The notes: generated from the sequence alone by a model not told the origin. Numbered from the stretch's first letter, positions 53,065-62,045 are shown. The stretch is DNA of 64,000 bases from Betaproteobacteria bacterium (GCA_004297625.1 SCTY01000068.1:186001-250000), one strand, 5' to 3'. Numbers and translations: made by a program.

Positions 53065-53085
53065 GGCCGAAAGAGCGAGGAGGCT

Positions 53086-54780
53086 ATGGCGAATCAGGAC
53101 CGGACCGGCGGCAGGATCGTCGTCGATGCTTTTCGCAGGCATGGGGTCGAGCACGTCTTCTGCGTGCCCGGCGAGAGCTATCTCGACATCCTCGATGCGC
53201 TCCTCGACGCGTCGCACGAGATCCGCCTCGTCAGCGCGCGGCAGGAAGGCGGCGCCGCGTATATGGCGGAGTCTTACGCGAAGCTGACCGGCAAGCCCGG
53301 CGTGTGCCTCGTGGCGCGCAGCCCCGGCGCCTGCAACGCCAGCATCGCCATCCACACCGCATACCAGGACGGCACTCCGATGGTCGTCATCGCCGGACAG
53401 ATCCGGCGCAACTTCTGGGGACGCGGCTCGTTCCAGGAGATCGACCTCGCGCGCATGCTCGAGCCGATGACGAAGTGGGCCGTGCAGGTCGAGCGCGCGG
53501 CGGACCTTCCTTACTACATGGCCCAGGCGTTTCGCGTCGCGCAGGAAGGGCGACCGGGCCCGGTGGTGCTCGTCACGCCGGAGGACATGCTCGCCGAGCG
53601 CACGAGCGCCGGCGACATGCCGGTGCTGCAAGTGCACCGGCAAGCGCCCGACCCCCGGCAGATGCAGGAGATGCGCGCGCTCCTCGACCGGGCGGAAAGG
53701 CCGATCCTCTACGTCGGCGGCAGCGGCTGGACCGCCGCCGCAAAGAAAGGCCTGCAGCAGTTCGCCGAAGCGAACGGCCTGCCGGTGTGCTGCGCATTCC
53801 GCCGGCTCGACGCTTTCGATCACGACCACCCGAATTTCGCCGGCGAGATGGGTCCCGCGGCCGCGCCCGAGCTCGTCAAGCGGGTGAAGGAATCCGACGT
53901 GGTGCTCGCGCCCGGAACCCGGCTGGGCGAGCACGCGACCCAGGGCTACACGCTCTTCGACGCGCCGGTTCCGAAGCAGAAGCTCATCCATGTCCTGGAG
54001 GGCGCGCACGACTTCGGTCGCGTTTTCCAGCCGACGCTCGCGATTCAGGCGGACATGGAGCTTTTCGTGAATGCGGCCAACGCGCAGAAGCCGGGAGCGA
54101 GCGCGGCCGGGCGGGCGGCGCAAGTGGCCGAGGCACGCAGGCAGTACGAGCAGAACCTGGATCCTTCGAGATCGCCGAAAGGCGCTGTCGACCTCGGCCG
54201 GTGCATGGTCGAGCTGGACAAGCGCCTGACCAGCGACGCGATTCTCACGTCCGATGCCGGCCACTACACCGGCTGGGTGCAGCGCTTCCTGCGCCTCAAC
54301 GGCGGCCGCAGGTTCCTCGCGCCGGTATCGGGCGCGATGGGATACAGCGTCCCGTCTGCCGTGATGGCGAAAATCGTGCAGCCGAAGCGCATGGCCGTCG
54401 GCCTCGTCGGCGACGGCGGCTTCGGCATGACCGGAAACGAGATCGCCACCGCCGCGGCCTGCGGCGCAGCGCCGATCATCGTCATCTTCAACAACGGCAT
54501 GCTGGGCTCGATCCGCGCCTGGCAGGAGATCAGCTATCCGGGCCGGGTGTCGGGAACCGACCTCATGAATCCGGACTATGTGCGCATCGCCGAAGCGCAC
54601 GGCGGCTTCGGCGCGCGAGTGGAGCGCACGGAGGATTTCGTTCCGGCGTTCGAGAACGCCGCGCGCTCGGGAAAGCTCGCGGTGCTCGATCTGAGGATGG
54701 ACCGGGAAGCGATCACCACGCGGGTCACGCTCACCGATATTCGCGAGGCTGCGCTGAAGCGCAAGGGGGGCGCGGGCTGA
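53086..54780 (+). CDS. Thiamine-pyrophosphate-dependent enzyme (third; acetolactate-synthase-like)
   Basis: 564 residues, three-domain TPP fold. Catalytic Glu in SARQEGGAAYMAESY near residue 51; TPP motif GDGGFGMTGNE...NNGML near 443-472. It looks closer to the acetolactate-synthase/2-oxo-acid group than the other two TPP proteins in the window. It is divergent from a TRAP transporter and 64 bases from the CBS gene. Substrate is unknown, but a link to the imported acid is reasonable. Confidence 0.9.
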   Translation: MANQDRTGGRIVVDAFRRHGVEHVFCVPGESYLDILDALLDASHEIRLVSARQEGGAAYMAESYAKLTGKPGVCLVARSPGACNASIAIHTAYQDGTPMVVIAGQIRRNFWGRGSFQEIDLARMLEPMTKWAVQVERAADLPYYMAQAFRVAQEGRPGPVVLVTPEDMLAERTSAGDMPVLQVHRQAPDPRQMQEMRALLDRAERPILYVGGSGWTAAAKKGLQQFAEANGLPVCCAFRRLDAFDHDHPNFAGEMGPAAAPELVKRVKESDVVLAPGTRLGEHATQGYTLFDAPVPKQKLIHVLEGAHDFGRVFQPTLAIQADMELFVNAANAQKPGASAAGRAAQVAEARRQYEQNLDPSRSPKGAVDLGRCMVELDKRLTSDAILTSDAGHYTGWVQRFLRLNGGRRFLAPVSGAMGYSVPSAVMAKIVQPKRMAVGLVGDGGFGMTGNEIATAAACGAAPIIVIFNNGMLGSIRAWQEISYPGRVSGTDLMNPDYVRIAEAHGGFGARVERTEDFVPAFENAARSGKLAVLDLRMDREAITTRVTLTDIREAALKRKGGAG

Positions 54781-54844
54781 TCCGCCTGGCGGCCGCGGCA
54801 GCGCGGCAGCGTCCTGTAATAAGCGATCGGCTATCGTGGAGAGC

Positions 54845-56212
54845 ATGAACGTCCTCGATCTGATCGGCAAGACGCCTCTCGTGCAGGTGACGCGCCTCGA
54901 CGCGGGCCGTTGCCGCCTCTTCCTCAAGCTCGAACACCAGAATCCCGGCGGCTCGATCAAGGACCGCATAGCGCTCGCAATGGTTGAGGCCGCCGAGCGC
55001 GAAGGGAAACTCGCCAAGGGCGCGCTCATCGTCGAGGCGACGGCCGGCAACACCGGCCTTGGCCTCGCGCTCGTAGCGGGGCAGAAAGGTTATCGGCTGC
55101 TCCTCGTCGTGCCGGACAAGATGAGCCAGGAGAAGATCTTCCACCTGCGCGCAATGGGCGTGGAGATCGTGCTCACGCGCTCGGACGTCACCAAAGGCCA
55201 TCCCGACTACTACCAGGACCGCGCCGCGGCGATCGCGCGCGACACGCCCGGTGCCTTCTACGTGAACCAGTTCGCCAACCCGGCGAACCCGCGCGCGCAC
55301 GAGGAGACTACCGGACCGGAGATCTGGGCGCAGATGCAGCACGACGTCGATGCGGTCGTCGCGGGCGTGGGCACCGGTGGAACCATTACCGGCCTTGCGC
55401 GCTTTTTCGAGCGCGCTTCGCCGCAGACCGAGATGGTGCTCGCCGATCCCGAAGGTTCGGTCCTTGCGCAGTACGTCAAAACCCGCACTTTGTCGAAGGA
55501 CGTCGGCTCCTGGCTCGTCGAAGGAATCGGCGAGGACTTCGTGCCGCCGGTGTGCGACCTGTCGCGCGTGAAGAAGGCCTACAGCATTCCGGACGCCGAA
55601 GCGTTCGGCATTTGCCGCGAGCTGCTCCTGAAGGAAGGGATCATGGCGGGCACTTCCTCGGGCACGCTGATCGCCGCGGCGCTGCGCTACTGCCGCGAGC
55701 AGTCCGAGCCCAGGCGCGTCGTCAGCCTCGTGTGCGACAGCGGCAACAAGTACCTCTCCAAGGTCTACAACGACTACTGGATGCTCGATCACGGCTTCAT
55801 CAAGCGCGAAAGCCACGGCGACCTGCGCGACCTCATTTCGCGCCGGCACAAGGAGCACGCGGTCGCCACGGTGAGCGCCGACGAGACGGTGAACGCGGCC
55901 TACCAGCGCATGAAGCTCTACGACGTGTCGCAGCTTCCGGTTCTGAAGGACGGCAGGATCGTCGGCATCGTCACCGAGGAAGACATCCTCATCGAGGTGT
56001 ACGAGAATCCCGAGCACTTCAGCGAGCCGGTGACCGAGGCCATGGAATCGCACCTGGTGACCGTGTCGCCTTCCGACCCGGTCGAGAAGCTGAAGGAGAT
56101 TTTCGAGCGCGGCATGGTGGCGATCGTCGTCGACGGCGACGAGTTCCTCGGGCTCATCACGCGCATCGATCTGCTCAACTGGCTGCGCAGGAGAACGGAC
56201 GCACGGAAATGA
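54845..56212 (+). CDS. cbs: Cystathionine beta-synthase with tandem CBS domains
   Basis: 455 residues from ATG 54845 (GTG 54836 is an alternative). PLP lysine K39 is in GGSIKDR; the phosphate loop is GTGGT (near 175). CBS domains fill about 325-450 (SADETVNAAYQRMKLYDVSQLPVL and SDPVEKLKEIFERG). It condenses serine and homocysteine to cystathionine, or makes cysteine. The stop overlaps the gamma-lyase start (ATGA), forming a reverse transsulfuration pair. CBS-domain regulation by adenosyl ligands is possible. Confidence 0.92.
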   Translation: MNVLDLIGKTPLVQVTRLDAGRCRLFLKLEHQNPGGSIKDRIALAMVEAAEREGKLAKGALIVEATAGNTGLGLALVAGQKGYRLLLVVPDKMSQEKIFHLRAMGVEIVLTRSDVTKGHPDYYQDRAAAIARDTPGAFYVNQFANPANPRAHEETTGPEIWAQMQHDVDAVVAGVGTGGTITGLARFFERASPQTEMVLADPEGSVLAQYVKTRTLSKDVGSWLVEGIGEDFVPPVCDLSRVKKAYSIPDAEAFGICRELLLKEGIMAGTSSGTLIAAALRYCREQSEPRRVVSLVCDSGNKYLSKVYNDYWMLDHGFIKRESHGDLRDLISRRHKEHAVATVSADETVNAAYQRMKLYDVSQLPVLKDGRIVGIVTEEDILIEVYENPEHFSEPVTEAMESHLVTVSPSDPVEKLKEIFERGMVAIVVDGDEFLGLITRIDLLNWLRRRTDARK

Positions 56213-57351
56213 GATTCGAGACCAAGGTGATCCACGCCGGTCAGGAGCCCGATCCGCGCACCGGGGCGGTGATGACCCCCATCTACGCCACCTCGACCTA
56301 CGCGCAGTCGAGCCCCGGCGAGCACAAGGGCTACGACTACGCGCGCACGCGCAATCCGACCCGCGACGCGCTCGAAGCGTGCCTCGCCGATCTCGAAGGC
56401 GGCCACGCCGGATTTGCGTTCGCCTCGGGCATGGCGGCGATCGGCACCGTGCTCGAGCTGCTCGACAGCGGCGCGCACGTCATCGCCATGGACGACCTCT
56501 ACGGCGGCAGCTACCGGATCCTCGAGAGAGTGCGGAAGCGCTCCGCGAACCTTCAAACGACCTTCACCGATCTTTCGCAGACCGAGAACCTGGAAAAGGC
56601 AATCCGGCCGAATACGCGCATGGTCTGGGTCGAGAGCCCGACCAACCCGCTGCTCAAGCTCGCCGACCTCGAGGCGATCGCTGCCGCGGCGCGCAAGCGC
56701 GGTCTCGTCTCGGTGTGCGACAACACCTTCGCCTCGCCGTGGGTGCAGCGCCCGCTCGAGCTCGGTTTCGACATCGTGGTGCACTCGACGACCAAGTATT
56801 TGAATGGTCATTCAGACGTGATCGGCGGCGCCGCAATAATTAAAAACCCTGCTTTTAAAGAGAAGCTCTCGTTTCTTCAAAACGCGGTGGGCGGCGTACC
56901 GAGTCCGTTCGACGCCTTTCTCACGCTGCGCGGCATCAAAACACTGGCCGTACGCATGGAGCGGCATTGCGGCAACGCCATGCACATCGCTGCTTTCCTC
57001 CAGAAGCACCCGAAAATCGAGCGCGTCATTTATCCCGGGCTCGCCAGCCACCCGCAGCATCTGCTCGCGGCGCGGCAGATGAACCGGCGCTACGGCGGCA
57101 TGGTCACCGCGGTGCTGAAGGGCGGCCTGCCGGCGTCGCGGCGCTTCCTCGAGCGCTGCAAGCTCTTCACCCTCGCCGAGAGCCTCGGCGGCGTCGAGAG
57201 CCTGATCGAGCATCCGGCGATCATGACGCACGCTTCGCTGCCCGAAGACGTGCGCGCCAACCTCGGCATCGACGACGGGCTGGTGCGGCTCTCGGTGGGC
57301 ATCGAGGACGTCGACGACCTGATGGACGAGCTCAAGTACGCGCTGGACTAG
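56209..57351 (+). CDS. Cystathionine gamma-lyase/synthase (PLP, Cys/Met metabolism family)
   Basis: 380 residues. PLP lysine K196 is in HSTTKYLNGHSDV, the strongest motif of the family. SGMAAI near residue 73 and ESPTNPLL (near 144) are also present. With CBS it would complete reverse transsulfuration by cleaving cystathionine to cysteine; gamma-synthase activity cannot be excluded by sequence. It is coupled to cbs by a four-base overlap. Confidence 0.93.
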   Translation: MRFETKVIHAGQEPDPRTGAVMTPIYATSTYAQSSPGEHKGYDYARTRNPTRDALEACLADLEGGHAGFAFASGMAAIGTVLELLDSGAHVIAMDDLYGGSYRILERVRKRSANLQTTFTDLSQTENLEKAIRPNTRMVWVESPTNPLLKLADLEAIAAAARKRGLVSVCDNTFASPWVQRPLELGFDIVVHSTTKYLNGHSDVIGGAAIIKNPAFKEKLSFLQNAVGGVPSPFDAFLTLRGIKTLAVRMERHCGNAMHIAAFLQKHPKIERVIYPGLASHPQHLLAARQMNRRYGGMVTAVLKGGLPASRRFLERCKLFTLAESLGGVESLIEHPAIMTHASLPEDVRANLGIDDGLVRLSVGIEDVDDLMDELKYALD

Positions 57352-57352
57352 C

Positions 57353-58288
57353 GTGCTGCTCTGGCTGGCCGGCTTCGGGGCGCTCGCAGCGCTTTTCTAC
57401 GTGATGATCGGAATGCCGGGCCGCTCGCACCGCGGCGCGCTGCCGCCGCTCTCGCCAGAGGGCAAAGCGCTCGCCGAGCGCCTGCGCAAACATGTCGTGC
57501 AATTGTCGAAGGCCGAGCGCAACGTCGATCTGGACACCCCGGCGCGCTACATCGAGACGGCGCTCGGACCCAACGCCGCGTCGCATTACTTCGAAAGCGG
57601 CGGCCGCAAAATGCGCAACATCGAGCTCGCTTGCCCGCAGACCTCCCATGTCGTCGTGGGAGCGCACTACGACACCGTTCCCGGCTCGCCGGGCGCCGAC
57701 GACAACGCATCCGGCGTAGCCGCGCTGATCGAGCTCGTCCGGCTGCTCGGAAAAGAGGGCCTGCCGATTCGCTTCGTCGCGTTCGCGAACGAGGAAGTGG
57801 CGCACTTGCGGACACCCGACATGGGGAGCTGGAGCTGGGCGGAGCGCGCCAAGGAGCGCGGCGAGGACGTGCGCGCCATGCTCTCGCTCGAGATGCTCGG
57901 CTATTACGACGACGCGCTGGGCAGCCAGCACTATCCGGCGCCGCTTCGTCTCTTCTACCCGGACCGCGCCAACTTCATCGCCTTCGTCGGTGACCTCGGC
58001 GCCCGCCGCCTCGTCCGCAAAGCCATCGCTTCATTTCGACGAAACGCCGCCTTTCCTTCCGAAGGCCTGGCCGCACCCTCCTTCATCCCGGGCGTGACGT
58101 GGTCGGACCACTGGCCGTTCCGCCAACACGGCTTCCCCGCGATCATGGTGACCGACACCTCTTTCTACCGCTACGCGCATTATCATCTGCCGAGCGACAC
58201 GGCCGAGAAGCTCGACTACGAGCGCCTCGCGCGCGTCACCTTGGGCCTGGCAGGAGTACTCCGTGACCTCGCGTCTAAGAATCGCTGA
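57353..58288 (+). CDS. M28-family zinc aminopeptidase-like protein, membrane anchored
   Basis: 311 residues from GTG. An N-terminal hydrophobic helix (residues 2-20) would anchor it in the membrane. Zinc ligands follow M28: H105 (GAHYD), D117 (ADDNASG), the catalytic Glu pair near E147 (NEE) and the late His in HYHLPSDT near 281. It is only two bases from the lyase and overlaps the next AKR by 26 bases. It could trim peptides or glutamyl conjugates; the substrate is unknown. Confidence 0.88.
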   Translation: MLLWLAGFGALAALFYVMIGMPGRSHRGALPPLSPEGKALAERLRKHVVQLSKAERNVDLDTPARYIETALGPNAASHYFESGGRKMRNIELACPQTSHVVVGAHYDTVPGSPGADDNASGVAALIELVRLLGKEGLPIRFVAFANEEVAHLRTPDMGSWSWAERAKERGEDVRAMLSLEMLGYYDDALGSQHYPAPLRLFYPDRANFIAFVGDLGARRLVRKAIASFRRNAAFPSEGLAAPSFIPGVTWSDHWPFRQHGFPAIMVTDTSFYRYAHYHLPSDTAEKLDYERLARVTLGLAGVLRDLASKNR

Positions 58289-59087
58289 TCTCCAAGTCAA
58301 CCGCCTCGGTTTCGGCGCGATGCGCGTCATCGGCAACGAGGACATCTGGGGCGAGCCGAAGGACCGCGCCAACGCGCTCAAGGTCCTGCGCCGCGCGGTC
58401 GAGCTCGGCGTCGAGCTCATCGACACCGCCGAAAGCTACGGGCCGCACACCGACGAAGTGCTGATCGCCGAAGCGCTCCATCCGTACCCGAAGGGACTGG
58501 TCATCGCCACCAAGGGCGGCCTCGCCCGCCCGCGGCCTGCGCGTTGGGACGCCGATTGCCGGCCGGAAAAGCTGCGCAGCGACGCGGAAGGCAGCCTCAA
58601 GCGCCTGAAGCTCGAGCGCATCGACCTCTACCAGCTCCACACCGTCGATCCGAAAGTTCCGCTCGAGGATTCCGTCGGCGCGCTCGCCGACCTGCAGAAG
58701 CAAGGCAAAATCCGCCACATCGGGCTTTCCAACGTGAGCGTGAAGCAGCTCGAACGCGCGCGCAAGATCGTGCCGATCGTCTCCGTGCAGAACCGCTACA
58801 GCGTCCTCGAGCGCACGCAGGAAGACGTGCTCCAGCATTGCGAAAAGCTCGGCATCGCCTTCCTTCCCTGGTACCCGCTCGGCGACGGCGGCGCGCTGAA
58901 GATGTCGCGAATTAAAAAACTCGCCGAGAAGCTGAAGGCGACACCGGCTCAGATCGCCATCGCGTGGCTTCTCAAGCGCTCGCCGATAATTGTTCCGATC
59001 CCCGGCACCAGCAAGCTCGCGCACCTCGAGGAAAACATGGCCGCCGCGAAGTTCAAGCTCGGCGACGAAGATTTCCGGCTGCTGTAA
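58263..59087 (+). CDS. Aldo/keto reductase (third)
   Basis: 274 residues, shorter than the other two AKRs. The tetrad D54, Y59, K84 and H126 is present, and the cofactor segment IVPIPGTSK is near 243. It starts with GTG within the peptidase gene. The AKR13-like pattern (FGAMR, TAESYGPHTDEVL) suggests a detoxifying reductase. It is the last gene before the different-looking retron region. Confidence 0.9.
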   Translation: MTSRLRIADLQVNRLGFGAMRVIGNEDIWGEPKDRANALKVLRRAVELGVELIDTAESYGPHTDEVLIAEALHPYPKGLVIATKGGLARPRPARWDADCRPEKLRSDAEGSLKRLKLERIDLYQLHTVDPKVPLEDSVGALADLQKQGKIRHIGLSNVSVKQLERARKIVPIVSVQNRYSVLERTQEDVLQHCEKLGIAFLPWYPLGDGGALKMSRIKKLAEKLKATPAQIAIAWLLKRSPIIVPIPGTSKLAHLEENMAAAKFKLGDEDFRLL

Positions 59088-59568
59088 TCGGGTTTTTTTC
59101 CGGAGATCGTGGCGGAGCGCCGCACTACCGAAAAAACGTTTTAAATGTTTGTCTTCGCTGCAGCCGTGTAGCCGAGAGCCGAACTGGTACCCCCCACCCA
59201 TAGCCCCCTTTATTAGGCTGCGCGGCCAAGTTACGCCAAGAGTGCTTGACGCGGCCGATGCAAACGCCGCGCGCTATGCAAAGGCGCATTTAAGCTGAGC
59301 AGATAGTGCGTTAGTAGCTTGAGGTCGCACGCAAGCCAGGGAAGCTGTTATGCGGAAAGGCGCTTCAGGCGACGGCTCCGGAAGAACGCAGGTCGTTGAT
59401 CGCCGACTCGCCCGATATACAGCGCAGCCATGGGACGTGTCTTACGTCTGCGTGATCCGGGCAGCGCCTCTAGCGCCGCGAGCAACGGTGTGCCAGCGCT
59501 ACGAACGGGAAGCCGGAACCGATTGACCGGGACGTTTAAGTAAATTTCCATGCACCTGTAAGCGGTTG
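59088..59568. other. 480-base non-coding gap; left edge of retron region
   Basis: No convincing gene is present. A T7/A6-flanked imperfect hairpin at about 59094-59136 could end the aldo/keto reductase transcript. GC is lower than in the neighbouring operons. A 67-codon minus-strand frame at 59348-59551 has no RBS or family features and was rejected. No tRNA or attachment repeat was recognised. Confidence 0.5.
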
Positions 59569-60210
59569 TTAGGGCTTCCGTCCGGTTTTGACCTGCTTTG
59601 AAAGCTTGGGCAAGACGTAAATTGTCCGAAGCACGTTTTCCGCGATATCCAATGCGGCAACGAGTTCACGAGGAGGCGCTGAAGTAACCTCATGTGCGGC
59701 TACATTCCCCAGAAAACGATGGCCGTGCAATATGTCCGCCTGCGCCTTCGACAGAACCCCAGTCGTCGCCAAGCCGTCTATTAACGCCTGCAAATTACCG
59801 CCGGAGATTTTTTGCTCACGACATACCGCTTCTATAACAGCACGGAGGCCGATTCCTGCGAGAACAGGCAATTGGGCGTTCATCGCCCCAATCACTTCAC
59901 TGTAGATGAGCTGCACCTTCGCAGGCAGCTCATCTACATCTGTCATGGGCTGTCTCTCAGTGGCTCCGCGCGGGTACGTCTTCCAAGTCGAGTCCATTTC
60001 GCCCGTGTGCGGATTCCAGTCGTCCTCCGACCACGATTCGATCGCATACGTGAACGAATCGCAGCCGGCGCAACGCGCGAAATAATGATGCTCGTTCCAT
60101 CGATAGTCCTCATCTCGGCCGGAGCCGATCTGCTCGTGTGCGAGCACTTTGTGATTAGTGCTCTTGCCACAGTCATGGCAAAAGACCCTCACTGTGTCTG
60201 TCTTTGCCAC
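59569..60210 (-). CDS. Zinc-ribbon/DUF4145-like protein; candidate retron effector
   Basis: 213 residues from GTG 60210. Cysteines C11, C14, C47 and C50 make an N-terminal zinc ribbon. The helical C-terminal half has the DUF4145 pattern (LRAVIEAVC..., then HRFLGNVAAHE, with R165, N169 and H173). That Arg/His pattern is like HEPN-type domains but the spacing is not standard, so nuclease activity is inference. It lies 53 bases downstream of the reverse transcriptase in the same operon. It probably acts as the toxic or output module. Confidence 0.78.
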   Translation of the reverse strand: MAKTDTVRVFCHDCGKSTNHKVLAHEQIGSGRDEDYRWNEHHYFARCAGCDSFTYAIESWSEDDWNPHTGEMDSTWKTYPRGATERQPMTDVDELPAKVQLIYSEVIGAMNAQLPVLAGIGLRAVIEAVCREQKISGGNLQALIDGLATTGVLSKAQADILHGHRFLGNVAAHEVTSAPPRELVAALDIAENVLRTIYVLPKLSKQVKTGRKP

Positions 60211-60263
60211 CGCCCCCCCTCTAAGGTACCAAGGCGCGCAGCGTACGCCTTGGGTCGTAGTAA

Positions 60264-61187
60264 CTAGCCATCGAGCCGCTGGCGTAGCGTGCCGTCCAAG
60301 TATGTATTTAAGCGCTTGGCCGCAGCCGCATTGAACTGCGCGATGTGGGTGATCTTGCCCCGAATCGATGCTACGGCTTTCTTAAGCTCATGCTTTGGCG
60401 CACGCCGGAGCGCATATATAGCTGCGCGAACCTTGTCGCGGCGCTCCCTCGGCACACTGAGCCCGTTTTGCGCATTGACGATCAAGCCGGTAATTCGTTG
60501 TGCGACCCCACTAGGCGCGATGCGCAGCTTCGACGGTCCATTTATCTTTCTGCGATGGACCGGCAACCTTCTGCTTGAGAGTAATTTGGCGACCTTATTG
60601 ATCAGCGGGCGCGGGTTCTCCCCCGATATCGCGATGTCATCGACAAAACGCGAATAGCGCACGCCTTGACGCTCCGCTTCCGCTGACATCGGCACATCGA
60701 CTGGCGCTGCCAGAAGCAAATTGGCAACAGCGGTGCTTGTTGGGGCGCCCTGCGGCAGATAACTTCGATAGGTGGTGAGTCGCGTCAGTATGCTCGCCAC
60801 GTCTCTGCCGAAGCCGAGTTCACTACGGAACATGCGATACACCATGTAATGCCGGACATTCGGGAAGAAATGCTTTACGTCCATCGTAATGACGCACCGC
60901 TGGTTCGCATGCTCGGCAGCGTTTTTTCGTGGCGACCCGCCAGCCACGCCGCCGTACACTGCCTTCGCAAGCGGAACCTTCGCCAGAATTGCCCTATTAA
61001 TCCGCCGCTGGATCATCTTTAGCTCCGCCTGGGGAATAGCAAGCATGCGGACCTTGGCGCCTTGCTTCAGCGGCTGGATCTTGTAGTGCGATTCTATGTC
61101 GCGACCGACTTCCCGCAGATATCCTGCTTCGATGCCCAAACGCGCAGCCAAATCCCGAACCGAAAGGATTGGCTGCACGAGTATCAA
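60264..61187 (-). CDS. Retron-type reverse transcriptase
   Basis: 307 residues. Motifs in order: N89-A-A-E-H93 (the retron NAxxH), MDVKHFFPN with catalytic D103, QGAPTS 146-151, FVDD 181-184 and ITG 232-234 with VN, the retron VTG position. Only a C-terminal helical region of about 60 residues follows, so there is no maturase, HNH or CRISPR fusion. It should make msDNA from an RNA template. The TTG start overlaps the HTH stop (TTGA), so the two are coupled. It is not a group II intron protein. Confidence 0.92.
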   Translation of the reverse strand: MILVQPILSVRDLAARLGIEAGYLREVGRDIESHYKIQPLKQGAKVRMLAIPQAELKMIQRRINRAILAKVPLAKAVYGGVAGGSPRKNAAEHANQRCVITMDVKHFFPNVRHYMVYRMFRSELGFGRDVASILTRLTTYRSYLPQGAPTSTAVANLLLAAPVDVPMSAEAERQGVRYSRFVDDIAISGENPRPLINKVAKLLSSRRLPVHRRKINGPSKLRIAPSGVAQRITGLIVNAQNGLSVPRERRDKVRAAIYALRRAPKHELKKAVASIRGKITHIAQFNAAAAKRLNTYLDGTLRQRLDG

Positions 61188-61507
61188 TCTCCGAACTTCA
61201 GCGCGTGCTGCGGCTCTTCCTTCGCACTCACCAACAGCCGCAGCAATACGCGGGCGAGATCGGCAATGTCTTCATTAGACTTCGATGCAACATCGCTCGG
61301 CGCCGAGGCGAGAATGGAGATCAGCGCGGCGGGCACGCCGACCGCAGTTGCGAGCGCGTTGACGACGCGAAGGCTAGGTTGGCGCTTGCCAGCTTCAATC
61401 AGTGAAAGCTGGCTCGCTGTAATCGGCATCTTGGCGGCGAGTTCGGACTGCTTGAGCCCGAACGCGGCGCGGATGATGCGAAATGCTTTTGCGTAGTTCT
61501 GTTCCAT
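61184..61507 (-). CDS. XRE-family helix-turn-helix protein of the retron operon
   Basis: 107 residues from ATG 61507; GTG 61525 with AAGG upstream is a plausible alternative. The HTH is clear (FRIIRAAFGLKQSELAAKMPITASQLSLIEAGKRQPSL, about 9-45), followed by a helical C-terminal part. XRE proteins in retron and toxin loci usually repress the operon or neutralise the toxin. Position directly ahead of the reverse transcriptase, with a four-base overlap, suggests co-regulation or complex formation. Confidence 0.88.
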   Translation of the reverse strand: MEQNYAKAFRIIRAAFGLKQSELAAKMPITASQLSLIEAGKRQPSLRVVNALATAVGVPAALISILASAPSDVASKSNEDIADLARVLLRLLVSAKEEPQHALKFGD

Positions 61508-61549
61508 TGGTGGCTCTAAAATCACTCTTGACCTTGGCTCCGCATCGAC

Positions 61550-61750
61550 CTAGACGATCTCTAGAAGAATCTCAGCAATATTCCGGACCGCGCGAAAGAC
61601 ACGTTCCCGATCCAGTTTCCCTGAGCGTCCTACCACTTCCAGTTCTCGTTTTGCTCTCTGCAATCGCTGCCCTTGGTCTGGTCCAAGTTTCGGGTCAGTC
61701 AACACTTTGGCCAGCAACCTTAGTGCTTCTTTAAGCTCTTCGTGTTTCAC
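61550..61750 (-). CDS. Small helical protein (66 aa) at the head of the retron operon
   Basis: 66 residues, strongly helical and charged (two amphipathic segments, 1-22 and 45-66). GTG 61750 has GGAG eight bases upstream. No family was recognised. It lies after the candidate ncRNA and terminator and 24-42 bases before the HTH gene. Could be an antitoxin, RNA-binding or structural partner. A real gene is likely because of RBS, spacing and composition, but it is short. Confidence 0.6.
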   Translation of the reverse strand: MKHEELKEALRLLAKVLTDPKLGPDQGQRLQRAKRELEVVGRSGKLDRERVFRAVRNIAEILLEIV

Positions 61751-61765
61751 CGGTAATCTCCATCG

Positions 61766-61782
61766 AAAAAGGGCACATGCCC
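61766..61782 (-). terminator. Rho-independent terminator-like hairpin after the candidate ncRNA
   Basis: GGGCA-CA-TGCCC (61771-61782) is followed on the minus strand by five U (61766-61770). It would end a minus-strand ncRNA just before the 66-aa gene, or allow partial read-through to the operon. Confidence 0.65.
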
Positions 61783-62045
61783 CTGCCGCGTAAGCACGCC
61801 CCGATTCGAGCCTCGATTTGGACCGAGTGACCTAGAGTTAATGGAGCAGGAATTACCTGCCGCCTTCGCTTCCTCGCGCTTCGCTACTCCACTTCGATGC
61901 CACGTCGCGCTAAGAAACGTACGTGCCCTTCGGCACGCGGCCCGCGATGAACTGCGGACCAATAACGGGGCTGCGCCCTTGCGGGCTTACGCCCCAACTC
62001 CGGCGCAAACGAACGAATGTTCGCGCCGCTTGGGCCGTGCTTTAA
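61766..62045 (-). ncRNA. Candidate retron msr-msd RNA
   Basis: Non-coding, highly structured segment upstream of the retron genes, same strand. A possible a1/a2 pair is seen: 62032-62042 (GGGCCGTGCTT on plus) with 61792-61802 (AAGCACGCCCC), 10 of 11 pairs. An AGC follows a1 on the minus strand with candidate branch G at 62029. Hairpins: 62002-62027, 61967-61995 (strong), 61942-61957, 61922-61937, and an outer pair 61842-61846/61887-61891 enclosing GCAGG/CCTGC at 61846-61860. A proposal only; I could not fold it or search. Confidence 0.5.

Noticed and set aside
53011..55053. Very long minus-strand frame upstream of dctP (1023 codons)
   Set aside because: The part beyond 53010 is antisense to the TPP-enzyme gene and has shadow composition; DctP starts at ATG 53010 with a signal peptide and RBS.
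59348..59551. 67-codon minus-strand frame in the gap left of the retron operon
   Set aside because: No RBS, unusual Arg/Ala-rich composition and no family resemblance; the gap looks non-coding.
60264..61187. Group II intron or diversity-generating retroelement
   Set aside because: The RT is short (307 residues) with no maturase or HNH domain, and no template/variable repeat pair or intron domain V was seen; the NAxxH and ITG motifs favour a retron.
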